A DNA stretch of 64,000 bases from Palsa-892 sp035556215 (GTDB taxonomy: Bacteria > Pseudomonadota > Alphaproteobacteria > Rhizobiales > Xanthobacteraceae): the NCBI GenBank assembly GCA_035556215.1, contig DATMFI010000027.1:183345-247344 (forward strand), in the 5' to 3' direction. The position numbers and the translations under genes were made by a program. Under the pieces are notes generated by a model. The model had not been told where the DNA came from. It searched no databases and saw nothing but the letters and a program-made list of their open reading frames with translations. Positions 45,294 to 54,417 of the stretch are shown here, in pieces (positions within the stretch are counted from its first letter, which is position 1; each line of letters opens with the position of its first letter).

Positions 45294-47915
45294 ATGCGCG
45301 TGGCAGCCATTATCGTCGCCTTGGTTGCAGCCTTACACGCAGGCATCTGGCTCGTTATTCGCCAAGCTGGCTCGGCCCCAGCGGCCGGAAGCGCTTTCTG
45401 GTCGCTTTCCTTCGCCCCCTTCAATCCGGTCGACAAACCCGACAAAGGTGCGCTGACCAACGAAGAGCAGATCCGCGCCGACCTCAAGGTCATCGCGCCC
45501 TACACGCACGCCGTGCGTACTTATGCTTCGACCGGCGGTCTGGAGCTTGTGCCGAAAGTCGCCAACGAGTTCGGTCTCAAGGTCACCGCGGGCGCGTGGA
45601 TCGATAAATTCAGCGACCGCAACGAGCAGGAAGTCGAGAACGTCATCGAGGCGGCGAAGCATAACCGAAACATCACCGCAATCGTCGTCGGCAACGAAAC
45701 GATCCTGCGTGACGAGATCAAGACCGACGAGCTCATCAAATACATTCAGCGTGTAAAGCGTGACGTAAAAGTGCCGGTAACGACCGGCGAAATCTGGAAC
45801 GTGTGGCTCGAGCATCCCGAGCTTGCGTCCGCTGTCGATTTCATTGCCGCGCATATTCTTCCTTACTGGGAAGGCGTGCCCGAAGAACATGCGACGGATC
45901 GCGCCTTCGAAATCTACGAGAAGCTGCGCGCCGCCTTCCCCGGCAAGAAAGTCGTGATCGCCGAGTTCGGCTGGCCGAGTGCGGGCTACAACATGAAGAA
46001 AGCCGATCCGGGCCGCATCGTGCAGGGCCAGATCGTCCGCAGTTTCGTTGACCGCGCCAATTCAATGGGCATCGACTACAACATCGTCGAGGCCTTCGAT
46101 CAGCCCTGGAAAAACTTCGAAGGCAGCGTCGGCCCTTACTGGGGCGTGTTCGACGCCAACCGCAACCTGAAATTTCCCCTCACCGGCATAATCGACGATC
46201 CGACCTGGCGGACACAGGCGGTCGCCGCGGTGATCTTCGGTTTCCTGTTGTCGCTGCCGATCCTCTCGATCATGGGCGTCACCATGATGCAGGCCCTGGT
46301 GCTGGCGGCGGCTGCGAATTTCGTCGGCGCGTGGTTCGCGATCGTGCTCGGCTATTGGGTCAGCCACTACTTCGTCTTCGGTGCAATCCTTGCGCTCGGT
46401 TTCGGCATGCTACTGCTCGTGCCGCTCGTGCTGATCGCGCTCTATCGCATCGAAGAACTCGCGGAAGTGATCTTCGGGTTGAAGCCGCAGCGGCTGTGGA
46501 ACGCGCCGGTCAATACCGCGTTCACCGGCCCGATGCCGATGGTCTCGATTCACATTCCGGCGCACAAAGAGCCGCCGGAGATGCTGAAGCAGACACTCGA
46601 TTCCGTCGCGGCGCTGAATTATCCGAATTTTGAATGCATCGTCATCGTCAATAACACGCCGGAGCCGGAGCTGTGGCAGCCGATCGAAGCGCATTGCAGG
46701 CTGCTCGGCGGGCGCTTCAAGTTTCTCAATCTCAATAACCTCAAGGGCTTCAAGGCCGGTGCGCTGCGCGTCGCGCTCGATCACACCGCGCCCGATACCG
46801 AAATCATCGGCGTCATCGATGCCGACTACGCGGTCGCGCCGAACTGGCTGAAGGATCTCGTGCCCGCGTTCGAGGATCCGAAAGTAGCGCTCGTACAGGC
46901 GCCGCAGGATCATCGCGACGGCAGCAAGAGCGTCGTCGCGGGGTTAATGAACGGCGAATATGCCGGCTTCTTTGACATCGGCATGGTGCAGCGAAACGAG
47001 GCGAATGCCATCGTCGTACACGGCACGATGTGCCTTGTCCGCAAGACCGCCCTTCTCGATGCCGGCAACTGGTCGAGCGACACGATCTGCGAAGACACCG
47101 ATCTCGGGCTTACAATGCTGGAGCGCGGCTGGCGTGCGCATTACACCAATCGCCGCTATGGCTGGGGCCTCCTGCCGGAGAGCTTTGAGTCCTACAAGAA
47201 GCAGCGCCATCGCTGGGCCTATGGCGGCGTGCAGATCATCCGCAAGCACTGGCGCCGGTTCCTGCCAGGCGGCAGCGCGCTTACCGCGCGGCAGAAGCTC
47301 GAATTCATCGTCGGCTGGATCGGGTGGCTCGGCGCGGAAAGCCTCGGTGTGCTCGTCGCGCTCCTTAACATCGTATGGGTGCCGATCGTTGCTTTCGCCG
47401 GCATTGCGATCCCCGAGCGCATCCTGACGATGCCAATTCTCGCGACCTTCCTCGTCACGATCATCCACTTCCTCACGCTTTATCTTGCGCGCGTCGATAT
47501 TCCGATCAGGCAGACGATCGGCTCGGCATTCGCCGCGATGGGCCTGCAATTCACGATCGCGAAAGCCGTCGCCGAAGGCGTTATCAAGGATCATCTCCCC
47601 TTCATCCGCACCGATAAAGGCGGCGTCCGCAAGAAGCCCGGCTTCCCGGCACGGCTTGAAGCGATCCTCGGCGTACTGCTGCTCGCGGGCGCCGCCGTGC
47701 TGCTCGCGACCAACAAGGATGAAGTGCGGGAAATTTATATCTTTGCCGCCGTTCTCGTCGTGCAGAGCCTACCGTTTCTGTCGGCGGCATTCATCGCGGC
47801 ATTAGAGCGCTCGGCATGGAATGACTATGCGTTCTGGCGCAAGCTCGCGGCGAAAATCGCGTGGCTGGTGCCACGTCGAACTCCGCCAGCGAGCCCGCCA
47901 GCAATTAGCCAGTAA
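45294..47915 (+). CDS. ndvB: beta-glucan synthase: GH17 fused to GT2 (NdvB-like)
   Basis: An 873-residue membrane protein. N-terminal helix; GH17 module with Glu135 (VVGNE) and Glu224 (IAEFGWPS); two to three helices (about 310-385); GT2 domain with SIHIPAHKEP (418-427), DAD (509-511), ED (600-601) and QRHRW (637-641); then about five C-terminal helices. Size (near 97 kDa) and layout fit Bradyrhizobium NdvB, the beta-1,3-glucosyltransferase of cyclic glucan synthesis, not the much larger beta-1,2-glucan NdvB/ChvB of Sinorhizobium and Agrobacterium. Such glucans act in osmotic adaptation and symbiosis. Confidence 0.9.
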   Translation: MRVAAIIVALVAALHAGIWLVIRQAGSAPAAGSAFWSLSFAPFNPVDKPDKGALTNEEQIRADLKVIAPYTHAVRTYASTGGLELVPKVANEFGLKVTAGAWIDKFSDRNEQEVENVIEAAKHNRNITAIVVGNETILRDEIKTDELIKYIQRVKRDVKVPVTTGEIWNVWLEHPELASAVDFIAAHILPYWEGVPEEHATDRAFEIYEKLRAAFPGKKVVIAEFGWPSAGYNMKKADPGRIVQGQIVRSFVDRANSMGIDYNIVEAFDQPWKNFEGSVGPYWGVFDANRNLKFPLTGIIDDPTWRTQAVAAVIFGFLLSLPILSIMGVTMMQALVLAAAANFVGAWFAIVLGYWVSHYFVFGAILALGFGMLLLVPLVLIALYRIEELAEVIFGLKPQRLWNAPVNTAFTGPMPMVSIHIPAHKEPPEMLKQTLDSVAALNYPNFECIVIVNNTPEPELWQPIEAHCRLLGGRFKFLNLNNLKGFKAGALRVALDHTAPDTEIIGVIDADYAVAPNWLKDLVPAFEDPKVALVQAPQDHRDGSKSVVAGLMNGEYAGFFDIGMVQRNEANAIVVHGTMCLVRKTALLDAGNWSSDTICEDTDLGLTMLERGWRAHYTNRRYGWGLLPESFESYKKQRHRWAYGGVQIIRKHWRRFLPGGSALTARQKLEFIVGWIGWLGAESLGVLVALLNIVWVPIVAFAGIAIPERILTMPILATFLVTIIHFLTLYLARVDIPIRQTIGSAFAAMGLQFTIAKAVAEGVIKDHLPFIRTDKGGVRKKPGFPARLEAILGVLLLAGAAVLLATNKDEVREIYIFAAVLVVQSLPFLSAAFIAALERSAWNDYAFWRKLAAKIAWLVPRRTPPASPPAISQ

Positions 47916-48749
47916 TTACGACGCCGGCTTTCCGGTCGCGTTCGGGAAGAAGAGCTGCTGCCCCGCGATCTGGTAAGCGGCAATGGCTTTCTGGCCTTCC
48001 GGGCTTACGATCCAATCGATGAAGGTCTGGCCGAGATCCTTCTTGATGTTCGGGTGTTTCGCCGGATTAACCAGCATCACGCCGTACTGGTTGAAGAGCC
48101 GCTTGTCGCCCTCGACAACGATCTGAAGGTCGCCACGGTTCTTGAACGAAATCCACGTGCCGCGATCGGAGAGCACGTAGCTGTTGCTGGCAGCGGCGGT
48201 ATTGAGCGCTGCGCCCATGCCCTGCCCGATCTCCTTGTACCAGGTGCCTTTGCCGGTCGCAGGATCAATTCCCGCTTCCTTCCAGTGCTTGAGCTCGGCG
48301 ACATGCGTGCCGCTCCTGTCGCCGCGTGACACGAACGAAGCCTTGGCGGCTGCGATCTTCTTGAATGCTTCGACAACATCCTTCGATCCGGCGATTTTCG
48401 CCGGGTCGGATTTCGGGCCGATGATGACGAAGTCGTTGTACATCACCTCGTAGCGCGCAACGCCTTCGCCGTCGGCGACAAACTTCTCCTCGAGCGGCTT
48501 GGCATGAACGAAAACAACGTCGGCATCGCCGCGGCGCCCGACATCGAGCGCCTGCCCGGTGCCGAGCGCAATCACTTTCACATCGATTCCGGTTTTCTGT
48601 TTGAACAGCGGCAGGAGATATTTGAACAAACCGCTGTTTTCAGTCGAAGTCGTCGACGCGACGGTGATCGATTTTTCCTGGGCAGTAGACGGCGCCGTGA
48701 CGGCAAGAATCGCGGTAAAGGCAAGAGTGGCAAGTCGCAGTAGTCGCAT
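47916..48749 (-). CDS. tupA: tungstate ABC transporter substrate-binding protein
   Basis: A 277-residue periplasmic binding protein. A signal peptide ends near STAQE. The oxyanion site starts with ASTTSTENSGLF, the TupA hallmark (TTST motif), and SRGDRSGTHVAE is the second ligand loop. Tungstate over molybdate is a family inference. It ends the tupBCA operon, 24 bp after the ATPase, and abuts ndvB with no spacer. Confidence 0.93.
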   Translation of the reverse strand: MRLLRLATLAFTAILAVTAPSTAQEKSITVASTTSTENSGLFKYLLPLFKQKTGIDVKVIALGTGQALDVGRRGDADVVFVHAKPLEEKFVADGEGVARYEVMYNDFVIIGPKSDPAKIAGSKDVVEAFKKIAAAKASFVSRGDRSGTHVAELKHWKEAGIDPATGKGTWYKEIGQGMGAALNTAAASNSYVLSDRGTWISFKNRGDLQIVVEGDKRLFNQYGVMLVNPAKHPNIKKDLGQTFIDWIVSPEGQKAIAAYQIAGQQLFFPNATGKPAS

Positions 48750-48773
48750 CGCAGTCTCCTCTAGCTCATTTTC

Positions 48774-49481
48774 TCAGGTCAGAAGATCGCCGCGCAGAAA
48801 CGCCGCAGCTTCCGGCGTTTTCGGCGCGGTAAAAAAATCACAGGCAGGCGTGTGCTCGTAGAGCCGCCCATGGTGGAGAAACAAAACGTCGCCCGCGAGC
48901 CGCCGCGCCTGGCCAAGATCGTGGGTCGCCATGACGATCTTGACACCCTGTGCGGCGATCTCGCCGATGATTTCCTCGACCGCGCGCGTCGCGGCGGGAT
49001 CAAGGCTTGCGGTGGGCTCATCGAGAAACAGAATTTCCGGGTCGCGGCCCCAGGCGCGCGCAAGCGCCACGCGCTGCTGCTCGCCGCCGGAAAGCTTGCG
49101 CGCCGGCCGCGCGGCGAGATGCGCGAGCCCTACCCGCTGCAACAGATCGGCCGCGCGTGCGTGTGAATTGCGGCCGCGCATGCCATACGCAATATTGGCC
49201 AGCACCGAACGGCGCAGCATTACCGGGCGTTGAAAAACGAGCGCAGTCCGTTCGGTCGACGTGCCGCCGTTTCCAGCGCGAACGGTTCCTGCCGCGGGCT
49301 TGAGCAAACCGTGACATAGACGAAGCAGCACGCTTTTTCCGGCGCCGTTCGGTCCGAGCAGTATCGTAGGCCGCCCGCTGGCGATGGTGAGCGAAATGTC
49401 GCGCAGAATTTCGACGCCTCCCGCGGCGAATGCCACGCGATCGAATACCAGCGGCAGGCTGCAGGCCGGCATTCGCATCAT
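48774..49481 (-). CDS. tupC: tungstate ABC transporter ATP-binding protein
   Basis: ABC ATPase of 235 residues. Walker A GPNGAGKSV, Q-loop VFQRPVML, signature LSGGEQQRVALARAW, Walker B ILFLDEPTASLD and the H-loop ATHD are all present. The ATG at 49481 overlaps the permease stop by ATGA, so the first methionine of MMRMPACS is the likely start. It couples to TupB and TupA in oxyanion uptake. Confidence 0.93.
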   Translation of the reverse strand: MMRMPACSLPLVFDRVAFAAGGVEILRDISLTIASGRPTILLGPNGAGKSVLLRLCHGLLKPAAGTVRAGNGGTSTERTALVFQRPVMLRRSVLANIAYGMRGRNSHARAADLLQRVGLAHLAARPARKLSGGEQQRVALARAWGRDPEILFLDEPTASLDPAATRAVEEIIGEIAAQGVKIVMATHDLGQARRLAGDVLFLHHGRLYEHTPACDFFTAPKTPEAAAFLRGDLLT

Positions 49482-50191
49482 GCACCCGCAAAACGTTCGC
49501 CAACGCTGCGCACCATCCATGCGGCAACGTTCACGAGCACAACGATGGTCAGAAGCACGATGCCGAGACCGAGCGCGAGCGCGAGATCGCCCTTCGACGT
49601 CTCCAGCGCGATGGCGGTTGTCATTGTCCGGGTAAAACCGTCAATGTTGCCGCCGACGATCAGGATGGCGCCAACCTCCGCCGCCGCACGGCCAAAGCCC
49701 GCGAGCACAGTGGTGACGAGACTGAAGCGGCCGTCCCACAACAGCGTGCCGATACTTTTGATGCGGCCTGAGCCGAGCGAGCGAAGCTGCTCGCTGTATT
49801 CCGCCCAGAGATCCTCGATCACCTGACGGGAGAGCGCCACGATGATGGGAAACACCAGGAAAGCCTGCGCGACCACCATCGCCTTCGGCGTGAACAGAAG
49901 CCCAAACTCGCCGAGGGGGCCGCTGCGTGACAGGAGAAGATAGATCAGCAATCCGGCGACGACCGGCGGCAGGCCCATCGCCGCATTAAAGATCACGGTG
50001 AGTGCGTCCCGCCCGGGAAAGCGGCCAAGCGCCAGCGCCGCGCCAACCGGAAGGCCAAGAATCGTGGCGATCAGGACAGCTGAAAGGCTGACCGCGACAG
50101 AAAGGCCGACAATTTGCCAAAAGGCCGGATCGCCGGAAGTCATCAGGCCGAAAGCCAGCCAAATCGCCTGCGAAAAATCACCCATATGCAT
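49478..50191 (-). CDS. tupB: tungstate ABC transporter permease
   Basis: A 237-residue permease with about five membrane helices and the cytoplasmic EAA-like loop (AAAEVGAILIVGGNIDGFTR), where GRAAAEVGAILIVGGN is typical of TupB/ModB. It is the first gene of the operon. The start ATG lies within the TATGC-N8-GCATA dyad, suggesting control by the divergent regulator. Confidence 0.93.
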   Translation of the reverse strand: MHMGDFSQAIWLAFGLMTSGDPAFWQIVGLSVAVSLSAVLIATILGLPVGAALALGRFPGRDALTVIFNAAMGLPPVVAGLLIYLLLSRSGPLGEFGLLFTPKAMVVAQAFLVFPIIVALSRQVIEDLWAEYSEQLRSLGSGRIKSIGTLLWDGRFSLVTTVLAGFGRAAAEVGAILIVGGNIDGFTRTMTTAIALETSKGDLALALGLGIVLLTIVVLVNVAAWMVRSVGERFAGA

Positions 50192-50222
50192 TTAACCGCA
50201 TAAATTTGCCTTTAGGGCAAAT
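50185..50222. promoter_or_regulatory. two dyads in the tupB/regulator intergenic region
   Basis: Two inverted repeats lie side by side: TATGC-N8-GCATA (50185-50202), overlapping the tupB start, and ATTTGCC-TTTAG-GGCAAAT (50204-50222), perfect over 7 bp. The divergent gene encodes an excisionase-type HTH protein with a ligand-binding domain. These are the obvious candidate operators for tungstate-responsive control of both transcripts. Confidence 0.55.
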
Positions 50223-50250
50223 CTCGGAAAAAATGCAGCGGGGTGCGCAA

Positions 50251-51147
50251 ATGCGTAAGTTTTTGAATGAATATCTCACAACGGCGGAAGCCGCCGACTA
50301 TCTTCGCCTGAGCGAGCGGAAGCTTTACGAGCTAGTCGCGGAGGGGCGGATTCCCTGCACAAAAGCGACTGGCAAATGGTTGTTTCCCAAGGCCGCACTC
50401 GACCAGTGGCTGTCCTCGGACCTCAACGAGCGCAACGAGTTTCCCCGGCCGCCTTGCCCGCCGATCGTCGGCGGAAGCCATGACCCGCTGCTGGAGTGGG
50501 CGCTGCGCGAAAGCAAATCGGGCCTTGCCCTCTTGCCGGAAGGCAGCGAATCCGGCTTGCGCCGGTTGCGCAACAATGAAGCGATGGTTGCCGGCATTCA
50601 TCTACACCACAGCGAGGGCGACGATGAAGGCGCCAACCTGATCGCCGTCGCCAACGACAGCGGGCTCAGCGATTGCGTCGTGCTGTCGTGGTGCCGGCGC
50701 GAGCAAGGCATTATTGTCGCGCCCGGCAATCCCCTCAAACTGGAAACCATCAGCGACATCGCCCGCAAGCGTGCGCGCATCGCGGAGCGCCAGGCCGGTG
50801 CCGGTGCGCAGGCGTTGCTACTTCGTCTTTGCAAACTCGGCAATATCGACTTGCAATATTTACAGCGCGGCGTTGTTGCGCGCACGGGCGACGATCTTGC
50901 GCTTGCGGTGCGCGAAGGCCGGGTCGATTGCGGTATCGCGACGCGCGCGACCGCCGCGACGCGCGGTCTCGATTTCGTCTCGCTCGTGTGGGAGCGCTTC
51001 GATCTCGTCGTCCGGCGGCGCAATTATTTCGAACCGAGCATTCAGACTCTGCTCGCCTTCACGCGCGATCCCGCTTTCAAGGAGCGGGCCGACGCGCTAA
51101 CCGGCTACGAAGTGCCGGAAACCGGCAAGGTACTGCTGAACCGCTGA
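50251..51147 (+). CDS. HTH regulator with PBP-like (molybdate/tungstate-type) ligand domain
   Basis: A 298-residue one-component regulator. An excisionase/MerR-type helix-turn-helix (EYLTTAEAADYLRLSERKLY through GKWLFPKAALDQWL) is fused to a periplasmic-binding-protein-like domain: GSESGLRRLRNNEAMVAGIHL, QGIIVAPGNPL, RVDCGIATRA. This pairing recurs beside oxyanion transporters. Divergent from tupBCA, it probably senses tungstate or molybdate. ATG 50251 has GGGGTG seven bases upstream; ATG 50233 and TTG 50206 are in-frame alternatives. Confidence 0.85.
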   Translation: MRKFLNEYLTTAEAADYLRLSERKLYELVAEGRIPCTKATGKWLFPKAALDQWLSSDLNERNEFPRPPCPPIVGGSHDPLLEWALRESKSGLALLPEGSESGLRRLRNNEAMVAGIHLHHSEGDDEGANLIAVANDSGLSDCVVLSWCRREQGIIVAPGNPLKLETISDIARKRARIAERQAGAGAQALLLRLCKLGNIDLQYLQRGVVARTGDDLALAVREGRVDCGIATRATAATRGLDFVSLVWERFDLVVRRRNYFEPSIQTLLAFTRDPAFKERADALTGYEVPETGKVLLNR

Positions 51148-51160
51148 TTATTTCCGGCTA

Positions 51161-51967
51161 TTATTTCAAGCGGCTCGCCACCACATCCCAGTTCACGAGC
51201 TTGTCGAGCACGTCCTTCACATGCTGGGGCCGCCGGTTCTCGTAATCGAGATAATAGGCGTGCTCCCATACATCAATGCCGAGCAGCGCCGTCTTGCCGA
51301 AGGTCAGCGGCCCGTCGCCGCCGATCGTATTCAGCACGGAAAGCTTTCCGCCGTCCTGTACCAGCCATGTCCAGCCCGAGCCGAACAGGTTGGCGGCGGC
51401 CAGAACGATTTTTTGCTTGAGATCGGCGACCGAGCCGAAGTTGTCGTAGATCAGTTGCGCAAGTCGTCCGCTCGGCAGCTGCGGGCCACCCGGCTTCAGC
51501 GCCTCCCAGTAACGCTCGTGGTTCCAGGCCTGTCCCGCATTGTTGAAGAAGCGCTTATCGACGTCGCGATCGCCTTCGATGATGATCTCTTCGAGAGTCA
51601 TCTTGGCGTATTTCGTGCCGGGCGTGATGGCGTTGAGGTTGTTGTAGTAGCTCGCGTGGTGACGAAGGTAGTGGAGCGCCACCGTGCGCTCGCCGATCAC
51701 CGGTTCGAGCGCGGTATCGTTGAACGGCAGCGGCGGCTGCTTGAAAGGCCCCTTCGGCAATTCCGGCGCCGCCGCGGCGGGCGCTGGTGCGGCCGGAGCT
51801 GTGGCGGCAGGTGCTGCGGAAGGCGCAGCCGGTTCCGCAGGAGCCGGTTGCGGGTTGGCGGCTGCGCTGGCCGGCGCCTGCTCCTGCGCGAGAGCACTGC
51901 GCGCATTCAAAAGGCTTGCGGACACGGCAGCGGTCGCGACGAAGGCACGGCGTGAAATTTTTTTCAT
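51161..51967 (-). CDS. exported Fe/Mn superoxide dismutase
   Basis: A 268-residue protein. A twin-arginine-like leader KKISRRAFVATAAVSASLL with cleavage near SALAQ is followed by a Pro/Ala linker of about 50 residues, then the SOD fold: LHYLRHHASYYNNLN, NHERYWE, LFGSGWTWLV and DVWEHAYYLDY supply the His, His, Asp, His metal ligands. It converts superoxide to hydrogen peroxide, here probably in the periplasm. An exported Fe/Mn SOD with a long linker is less common than the cytoplasmic SodB type. It converges on the tup regulator gene. Confidence 0.88.
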   Translation of the reverse strand: MKKISRRAFVATAAVSASLLNARSALAQEQAPASAAANPQPAPAEPAAPSAAPAATAPAAPAPAAAAPELPKGPFKQPPLPFNDTALEPVIGERTVALHYLRHHASYYNNLNAITPGTKYAKMTLEEIIIEGDRDVDKRFFNNAGQAWNHERYWEALKPGGPQLPSGRLAQLIYDNFGSVADLKQKIVLAAANLFGSGWTWLVQDGGKLSVLNTIGGDGPLTFGKTALLGIDVWEHAYYLDYENRRPQHVKDVLDKLVNWDVVASRLK

Positions 51968-52025
51968 GAGTGCGTTCCCTGGATCGGCCACATCTCCTGA
52001 TCTTGGCGGCAATCAGCGCCGGGAA

Positions 52026-52095
52026 GGCATTGCATTCTCGACGAGCCGCACGCAACAGGATGGACGGGGCAAAGCTTTATCGTTGAAATCATAGA
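52026..52095 (-). pseudogene. remnant 3' end of a second M20 amidohydrolase gene
   Basis: Read on the minus strand this gives YDFNDKALPRPSCCVRLVEN, then AMP. It aligns with the end of the adjacent intact gene (YDFNDKAIPLGTSYWVRLVE, then NAMPA), with one codon missing and the stop lost. It lies about 157 bp from the corresponding DNA of the intact copy. It is best explained by a decayed tandem duplicate or by partial duplication of the tail. Confidence 0.7.
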
Positions 52096-52174
52096 TTTCA
52101 GCGCCGGATCAAGCGAAATATAACGAATATATTCGCGCCGATCGCGCGAACCGGCGCTGCGCTTGAGAGCCCGG

Positions 52175-53335
52175 TTATGCCGGCATCGCATTCTCGACTA
52201 GCCGGACCCAATAAGATGTGCCGAGTGGAATAGCCTTGTCGTTGAAATCATAGGCCGGGTGATGAAGGTTCGCCGTATCGCCATTGCCCATGAAGATGAA
52301 GGCGCCGGGACGCTTCTCGAGCATGAACGCGAAGTCCTCGGCGCCCATCACGGGGACGGCCGGGTGAACGTTCTGCTCGCCGACGATTTCGCTCGCGACG
52401 CTCGCGGCAAAATCCGCTTCCTTCGGTGTGTTCACGACGACCGGATAATCGCGCAGGTAAGTAGCCGTCGCCTTTGCGCCGTAAGCCGCGGCGGTGTGGT
52501 GCACAACTTCGATGATGCGCTTTTCCAGCAGATCGCGGATCTTGGGATTGAAGCTGCGCGCCGTGCCGCGCAGATGCGCCGTCTGTGGAATGACGTTGTC
52601 GGTGTGACCCGCCTGGAACATCGGAATTGAAATGACGCCGCTCTCGAGCGGATCGACATTACGCGCGACGATGTGCTGAAGCGCGTTGACGATTGCGCAG
52701 CTGGCAACCACCGTGTCGATCGCCTTGTGCGGCCGCGCCGCGTGACCGCCGACACCCTCAACGTCGATGCGAATACGATCGGCCGCGGCCATCAGCGGGC
52801 CCGCCTTCATCGTGAACGTGCCGAGCGCGATACCGGGATAATTGTGCAGGCCGTAAACTTCCTGAATATTCCAGCGGTCGAGCAAACCGTCCTCAATCAT
52901 CGCTTTCGCGCCCGCGCCGCCCTCTTCGGCGGGTTGAAAAATCACGACCACGGTGCCGCCGAAATTGCGCGTCTCGCAAAGATGCCGTGCGGCGCCGAGC
53001 AGCATCGCGGTGTGGCCGTCATGGCCGCAGGCGTGCATTTTGCCGGGCGTCTTCGACGCGTAAGGCAGGCCGGTGATTTCCTCGAGCGGCAGCGCATCCA
53101 TGTCGGCGCGCAGACCGATGACCTTGCCGCCCTGCTTCTTGCCGCGGATCACGCCGACAACGCCGGTGCGGCCGATGCCGGTCGCCACCTCGTCGCAGCC
53201 GAAGCCCTTCAGCATCTCCGCAACTTTGCCCGCCGTGCGATGCACTTCGTAAAGCAGCTCAGGATGCTGGTGGAAATCGTGGCGCCAACCGGCGATTTCG
53301 TCGGCACGGTCGGCAATCCGGTTCAAAACGGGCAT
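52175..53335 (-). CDS. M20 family amidohydrolase
   Basis: A 386-residue metallopeptidase-like amidohydrolase, close to hippurate and N-acyl-amino-acid hydrolases. Seen: WRHDFHQHPEL, metal ligands in ACGHDGHTAMLLG, QPAEEGGAGAKAMIEDGL with the catalytic Glu pair, GVGGHAARPHKAID (dimerisation domain) and GAEDFAFMLE. It is cytoplasmic. ATG 53335 begins just ahead of the conserved N-terminus; an upstream extension to 53392 is unlikely. The substrate is unknown. A broken copy of its 3' end lies downstream. Confidence 0.92.
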   Translation of the reverse strand: MPVLNRIADRADEIAGWRHDFHQHPELLYEVHRTAGKVAEMLKGFGCDEVATGIGRTGVVGVIRGKKQGGKVIGLRADMDALPLEEITGLPYASKTPGKMHACGHDGHTAMLLGAARHLCETRNFGGTVVVIFQPAEEGGAGAKAMIEDGLLDRWNIQEVYGLHNYPGIALGTFTMKAGPLMAAADRIRIDVEGVGGHAARPHKAIDTVVASCAIVNALQHIVARNVDPLESGVISIPMFQAGHTDNVIPQTAHLRGTARSFNPKIRDLLEKRIIEVVHHTAAAYGAKATATYLRDYPVVVNTPKEADFAASVASEIVGEQNVHPAVPVMGAEDFAFMLEKRPGAFIFMGNGDTANLHHPAYDFNDKAIPLGTSYWVRLVENAMPA

Positions 53336-53532
53336 GTGGTCACCTCGGATGGCAGCATAATTTGAAGATTGGATATTCGCCAGCGGAAACAATGGTCTCG
53401 CGGCAAACCAGTTGCAATGACAAAACCCGGCTGGTATGGGCTAGCGGCTTCGCCAGACCGCATGTTCGCCGACGCCGCTCATCGTGAGGTGCCACGGCAA
53501 ACGTTATCAGCGCCACGCATTCGCAGCCACGC

Positions 53533-54381
53533 ATGAGATTCTTCAGCATTGAGTCGAGATTGAAGCGCCGCTACCGCGCGGCCTATCAGCAGGCGTCGAT
53601 CCTCGCGGCGCGGGCTACGGCACACCCTGCCTCCGACTTCTTCGACAAGCAGATAAACACCGACGCATGGCGGCTGCGCCAGATCGTCGTGATGAGCAAG
53701 CAGAACACTCTCTACGTCCCTATTCCGAAGAACGCGAATTCGAAAACGCGCCGGATTCTTGCGGAGGTGCGCGGCGTTCGGAACCCCTTCGTTGCCTCCA
53801 AGAGCAAGAAATTCAGGCAGGTGTTAACAGCCGCCGATATTTCGATCCAGGAATTTTACCGCATATTGCATTCGCCCGACCGCTTTTCGTTTGCGATCGT
53901 GCGCAATCCATACAAGCGGATCGTGTCAGCCTGGGCGAATAAATTTCGCGGCCGCCCGCTTGTCACCGGGCCCCTGTTCCAGAAGCAGCCGACCGAACTC
54001 AACCTCTATCTCAGCTTGCGCGAGTCAATCGACCCATCTCTCCCCGCAGGAGCGGATGCAACGCTCGACTTCGACCGGTTCCTCGATTACGTGTCGGCCA
54101 TCATCGGCAAGCGTTACGATCAGCATATCGAAACGCAATCGAGCTTTCTCGACTTTTCGTTCATGCCGATCGATCGCATAATCCGGATGGAAAACTACAG
54201 CAAGGACATGCTGCCCGTGCTCGAGCATATCAAGGCGCCGGCCTCGATTGCTGCGCAACTCGACGAACGGGTCAATGCAAGCGGTCTGGAAAAGACCGAA
54301 TACGCGATCACGCCCGCGCAGAAGAAAAAGATCGAAGCCCTTTACGGCAAGGACATCGAACGGTTCGGCTACGAAAACTAG
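53533..54381 (+). CDS. sulfotransferase family 2 protein
   Basis: A 282-residue PAPS-dependent sulfotransferase. The 5'-phosphosulfate loop is YVPIPKNANSKTRRIL and the 3'-phosphate site is FAIVRNPYKRIVSAW; the C-terminus YGKDIERFGYEN is a usual family ending. It transfers sulfate from PAPS to a carbohydrate or other hydroxyl; the acceptor is unknown. It precedes cysNC by 68 bp in the place where cysD normally sits. After its TAG the same frame stays open for 22 codons and ends one base into the cysNC start, so a longer ancestral protein or occasional readthrough is possible. Confidence 0.87.
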   Translation: MRFFSIESRLKRRYRAAYQQASILAARATAHPASDFFDKQINTDAWRLRQIVVMSKQNTLYVPIPKNANSKTRRILAEVRGVRNPFVASKSKKFRQVLTAADISIQEFYRILHSPDRFSFAIVRNPYKRIVSAWANKFRGRPLVTGPLFQKQPTELNLYLSLRESIDPSLPAGADATLDFDRFLDYVSAIIGKRYDQHIETQSSFLDFSFMPIDRIIRMENYSKDMLPVLEHIKAPASIAAQLDERVNASGLEKTEYAITPAQKKKIEALYGKDIERFGYEN

Positions 54382-54417
54382 CGAAGCCGTTTCCATTTCC
54401 GGCGCGCGAAAGCGCTC

